Assembly: GCF_000725385.1 (NCBI RefSeq)
Contig: NZ_CP008884.1
Coordinates: forward strand, 1,178,001-1,242,000
Reading direction: 5' to 3'
DNA length: 64,000 bases
Source: Dyella japonica A8
Lineage (GTDB): Bacteria; Pseudomonadota; Gammaproteobacteria; Xanthomonadales; Rhodanobacteraceae
In this document: positions 61,501 through 64,000 of the stretch, one piece after another
Numbering within the stretch: the first letter of the stretch is position 1
Layout of the letters: each line of letters starts with the position of its first letter
The notes under the pieces: model-generated
What the model was told of the DNA's origin: nothing
What the model saw: the letters and a program-made list of their open reading frames with translations, nothing else
The model's database searches: none
Position numbers and translations under genes: made by a program

Positions 61501-64000
61501 GTTGCCCGCGTCCGCGCCGCTGTCGCTGATGCCACTGACGCTGACCGGCTTGCCATTGCCGACGTTGGGGTTGTTGAACAGGGCGGAGCCGTAGCTGAAG
61601 CTGACCGCATCTGCTCCGAGCACGCCGCTGCTTGCCAGCGTGACGGTGGCGTTGCTGTTGCCGTCGTAAACCTTGTTCTGGCCCGTGGCATCAACCGTAA
61701 TGGAGCGGGGGCTGACCGTGACGAAATCGTTGCCTGCCACGTCCAGCTGGTAGTTGGTGGCCAGGCCGGTGCCGTTTGACAGCGCGAGTGTGCCGAGGCT
61801 GGACAGCGTCTCCCTGCCGACATTCTTGGATACCAGCGTGCCCGCGCCGGTCACGTTCAGCGTCTGCCCGTTGAGGCCGGTCACCACGCCGTTGTTGCCA
61901 AAGACGGCTGCCGCGGCGCCCATGGTGGCGTCGTAAACGCGTGCGCCGCTGATGGCCAGGATATAGGGCGTGATGTTGGCGGTGGTGGAGGCGGTGGTGT
62001 TGAACGTGTAGTTGTTCAGATCGCTGCCGCTGCCGGTGATGCCGGTCACGTTGACGGTGATGCCATTGGCAGCATCTGGCGTGACGAAGTTGGACGGTCC
62101 CGCGGTGAATGTCAGGTTGTCGCCCGCCAGCACACCGGTGGAGGTTGCCGTGGCGGTAGCTGTGGTGGTGGTGTCGTAGACCTTGTTGAGGGCGGTGACA
62201 TCCACCGTGATGGGCCGCGCCGTGATCGTGCCGGTGAGCCCGGAGGGCTGGGTCAGCACATAGTTGCCTGCATCGGCGCCGCTGATGCTCATGGTGCCGG
62301 CGGCCACGGCCTTTCCGCTGCCGACGTTCTTGTTGTCGAAGGTTCCCGTGGTGTCGTTGCCCAGGGTAACCGTATCGCCATTGAATACACCCACCAGTTG
62401 CGATCCCTGCAAGGTGGCTGCGATGGTGGCGTCATAGACCTTGGAGACCACCGAGGTGCCGCTTACGCTCAGGGCGTAGGGAGTGATGGTGACCCAGTCC
62501 GTGCCACCGACCAGCGTGTAGTTGCTGGCCAGTGCGCCATTGTTGCCGGCCAGCGTGAAGCCACTGAGGGAACTGAAAGCCTTCTGGTTGCCGACGTTCT
62601 TGTCGACCAGCGTGCCGCTACCCGACAGGGTGAGCGTTTCACTGGCAACGCCAGTCAACACGCCATGGTTGCCAAACAGACTGGCGTTGGCGTTGACCGT
62701 GCTGTCGTAGACGCGCGTGCCGGTGAGGTTAAGCACATAGGGCGTGATGCTGGCGGTGGTGCTGGCCGATGTATTGGTGAAGTCATAGTTGCCTGCATCG
62801 GCGCCACTCTCCGTAATGCCATTGACGGTGACCGTCTTGCCTATGCCGGCATCCTTGGTATCGAAATTGGCCGTGCCGTAGCTGAAGTTCACCGTATCGC
62901 CCGCCACCACCTGCGGGCTGGAAAGGGAGACGGTGGCAGTGGTGTTGCCGTCGTACACCTTGTCCTGGGCCGTGGCATTCACGGCGGCGTTGATCACCAG
63001 CTGCGTGATGTTGGCGGTCAGGTAGCTTGGCTGGATCAGTGTGTAGTTGCCGGCGTCGGTACCGGAGATGGTCATGCCGTTGGGGCTGCCGGTGGGATTG
63101 ATGGTGCTGACCGGCTTGCCGTTGCCCACATTCTTGTTGTCGAAGGTTCCCGTGGTGTCGTTGCCAAGCGTGACCTGGTCGCCGCTGAGTACGCCGCTCA
63201 GGGTGGCGCCGCTGATCGTGGCATTCGTGTTGCCGTCATAGACCTTGTTTGCCGCCACGGCGTTGATCACGTTCAGGGTGGCTGGCGTCACGTTGACCCA
63301 GTTGTTGGTGCCGTAGGCGTAATTGCTGGCTTTGGCGCCGTTGTTGCCGGTCAGGGTGAACGCGGTGTTGACGTCGGTGATCGTCTCCTGGCCGACGTTC
63401 TTTGACGCCAGGGTGCCCGTGCCGGTCAGCGTGAGTGTTTCTGCCGGTGCGCCGTTTCCGCCAGGGATGCCGTTGATGACGCCATTCGCGCCAAACAGTG
63501 CGGCGGCGGCATTGCGGGTGGTGTCGTAGATACGCGTGCCCTGCAGATTGAGGATATACGGCGTGATGTTGGCCGTTGTCGTGGCGGTGCGGCCGCTGTT
63601 GGTCAGGTGGTAATCGTAGGCATCGGCGCCGGTCAGCGTGATATTGGTCACGGTGACGGTCAGGTTGTTGGCGACATCGGCCTGCGAGAAAGTGGACGAG
63701 CCCGCGGTATAGCCGACATTGTCGCCAGCGATCAGGTTGGGGATGGACAGGTAATTGACCGTGGCCGCGTTGGTGCCGTCGTACACCTTGTTGTTGCCGG
63801 TGATGCTCACCGTCACATCCAGCGGGGTGATGTCACCGGTGACTCCGGTGGGCTGGACCAGGGTGTAGTTGCCGGCATCGGTGCCGGTGATCCCCATGTT
63901 GGTGCTGACGGGCTTGCCGTTGCCCACGTTCTTGTTGTTGAACGTGCCATTGGTAGCATTGGTCAAGGTGACATTGTCGGGGCCACTGGCACCGGTGAGC
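58582..64000 (-). CDS. TPS exoprotein (filamentous hemagglutinin-like) with YDG/MBG-type repeats, N-terminus beyond window
   Basis: Giant secreted exoprotein; the frame is open to the right edge, so the TPS signal domain is not visible. The 1806 codons consist of 19 repeat units of roughly 80-95 residues, alternating two types: one opens like DKVYDGNTxAT and contains GTFDNKNVGNGK and DAGNYTL; the other opens like LNLTGTRVYDGT and has ASLFGNNGVLTGVNGETLTL and FTLTGNNGALASNYTL. Such (Y)DG/MBG-type domains form long beta-sandwich stalks in bacterial adhesins. The C-terminal ~90 residues (GPPTPPLPHPFPLGFLAVLQ...) lack repeats and end PAERLP, resembling tails of Burkholderia FHA-like proteins. Adhesion or contact-related role is inferred from the family. 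Confidence 0.92.
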   Translation of the reverse strand, partial: LTGASGPDNVTLTNATNGTFNNKNVGNGKPVSTNMGITGTDAGNYTLVQPTGVTGDITPLDVTVSITGNNKVYDGTNAATVNYLSIPNLIAGDNVGYTAGSSTFSQADVANNLTVTVTNITLTGADAYDYHLTNSGRTATTTANITPYILNLQGTRIYDTTRNAAAALFGANGVINGIPGGNGAPAETLTLTGTGTLASKNVGQETITDVNTAFTLTGNNGAKASNYAYGTNNWVNVTPATLNVINAVAANKVYDGNTNATISGATLSGVLSGDQVTLGNDTTGTFDNKNVGNGKPVSTINPTGSPNGMTISGTDAGNYTLIQPSYLTANITQLVINAAVNATAQDKVYDGNTTATVSLSSPQVVAGDTVNFSYGTANFDTKDAGIGKTVTVNGITESGADAGNYDFTNTSASTTASITPYVLNLTGTRVYDSTVNANASLFGNHGVLTGVASETLTLSGSGTLVDKNVGNQKAFSSLSGFTLAGNNGALASNYTLVGGTDWVTITPYALSVSGTSVVSKVYDATIAATLQGSQLVGVFNGDTVTLGNDTTGTFDNKNVGSGKAVAAGTMSISGADAGNYVLTQPSGLTGTITARPITVDVTALNKVYDTTTTATATATSTGVLAGDNLTFTAGPSNFVTPDAANGITVNVTGITGSGSDLNNYTFNTTASTTANITPYILAISGARVYDATMGAAAAVFGNNGVVTGLNGQTLNVTGAGTLVSKNVGRETLSSLGTLALSNGTGLATNYQLDVAGNDFVTVSPRSITVDATGQNKVYDGNSNATVTLASSGVLGADAVSFSYGSALFNNPNVGNGKPVSVSGISDSGADAGNYTINTSATTSANITPYLLTLQGTRVYDGTTSAAASLFGNNGVLTGVNGETLTLGGTGTLASKNASTAQPFAANGLAGFTLAGNNGALASNYTLGTGVGDWVAITRKALTVTAVGQDKVYDATTAAQLSSFTVNGLVAGDSASLVYTSADFAQSNAGNHLLITVAGIGGSGNDIANYTFPGSVTTYANITPYILNLTGTRVYDGTASAAASLFGTSGVLAGVKGETLTLGGSGALVDKHAGIRKPFATNGLAGFTLTGNNGALASNYTLTGGTDWVTITPLPISLAATGQDKVYDGSTAAQVSLTPTGILAGDTVNFSYAAANFDTRNVGNNKLITVTGITDGGADAVDYIFSPTATTTANITPFILNLTGLRIYDGTRTADAGLFGNNGVLTGVNGETLTLSGSGNLVDKNAGIQKPFALLGLNGFSLTGNNGALASNYTFAGGTDWVTVTPKPIVVTANVADKIYDGTTVATLLSANYGGIISGDNIAISYLSAAFVSPNVGTHVPIVVHGVNLSGSDAGNYIYPSTVPTTASILPYVLNLTGTRVYDGSAVAAATLFGNDGVLTGVNGETLTLGGSSILSNKNVGSQKPFASNLLPGLTLTGNNGALASNYTFVGGTDWVTITPLAINVAASASDKTYDGNTAASVDLVGNGVLAGDNVSFSDGSANFATKDAGTGKLVTVTGISASGTDAGNYSFNNIAIAHASIDPAVLNLTGTRVYDATPNAPASLFGNNGVLAGVNGETLTLTGTGILSNKNVGQQKAFAADGLSGFTLTGNNGALAGNYTLAGGIDWVTVTPALLAVIDTVAHDKVYDGNTSDVLSDATLSGVLNGDTVVLGNDTTGTFNDPSVGNNKPVSTSMTLSGSDAGNYVLEQPAGLTANITQPIGPPTPPLPHPFPLGFLAVLQSPFAHNDIETPYGTAPANAMGAVTGNQKQEADHPLERNRIRSDFHAGLPLQVVDGGIRLPAERLP

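Overview
The window is 64 kb of GC-rich (roughly 65% by eye) chromosomal DNA from a gammaproteobacterium of the Xanthomonadales/Lysobacterales, most likely Rhodanobacteraceae (Dyella, Luteibacter or Frateuria-like). This rests on the organisation of the aa3 oxidase genes (DUF2244, coxB, coxA, coxC, twin-TM protein, surf1, ctaA, ctaB), a type A PutA without a DNA-binding domain, a pteridine reductase close to folB/folK, and many copies of palindromic repeats of the kind common in this order. The taxon is an inference; no rRNA or tRNA gene was recognised.

Layout. 1-2922: 3' part of a trimeric autotransporter adhesin (YadA type), closed by a strong terminator. 3133-9692 (minus): a surface/periplasmic set made of a beta-helix lipoprotein, a diheme c-type cytochrome, a TonB-dependent receptor and a coniferyl-aldehyde-type dehydrogenase. 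9976-14690: a family 9 glycosyltransferase and two ArnT/PMT-like membrane glycosyltransferases. 14836-16838: AraC regulator and class A acid phosphatase. 17016-20962 (minus): PutA followed by a thioredoxin-like protein. 21628-29801: the cytochrome c oxidase gene set with heme A biosynthesis genes. 29802-31041: a gene-free stretch full of repeats. 30780-34109: long leader plus mgtA. 34442-36091: Na/Pi cotransporter-PhoU fusion. 36381-42107: tripartite heavy-metal RND efflux system. 42345-49180: DedA, dnaG, GNAT, DUF1328, S41 peptidase, yqeY and rpsU, i.e. a broken-up rpsU-yqeY-dnaG group with a 268-bp MITE-like element next to yqeY. 49250-53173: tsaD, folB, folK, DUF6159 protein, pteridine reductase. 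53232-56667: EcsC protein, then a lower-GC stretch with a LuxR-type response regulator and an AraC regulator. 56822-64000 (minus): two-partner secretion pair, with the giant exoprotein running off the right edge and its FhaC-type transporter overlapping it.

How genes work together. CoxB/CoxA/CoxC form the oxidase. SURF1, an SCO-like CX3C protein, CtaA and CtaB serve its heme A and copper assembly; a ctaG (cox11) gene is absent from its usual place. The adaptor/pump/outer-membrane-channel trio is one translationally tight operon. FolB, FolK and pteridine reductase act in pterin/folate metabolism. TpsA/TpsB are translationally coupled.

Most interesting leads: the beta-helix/diheme-cytochrome pair of unknown function with its receptor and dehydrogenase; the roughly 625-nt mgtA leader with a translated ORF; the MITE-like element that supplies the 5' region of yqeY; a PMT pair in which one member lacks the catalytic DE motif; an acid phosphatase missing its signature Asp; and 19 YDG/MBG-type units in the exoprotein.
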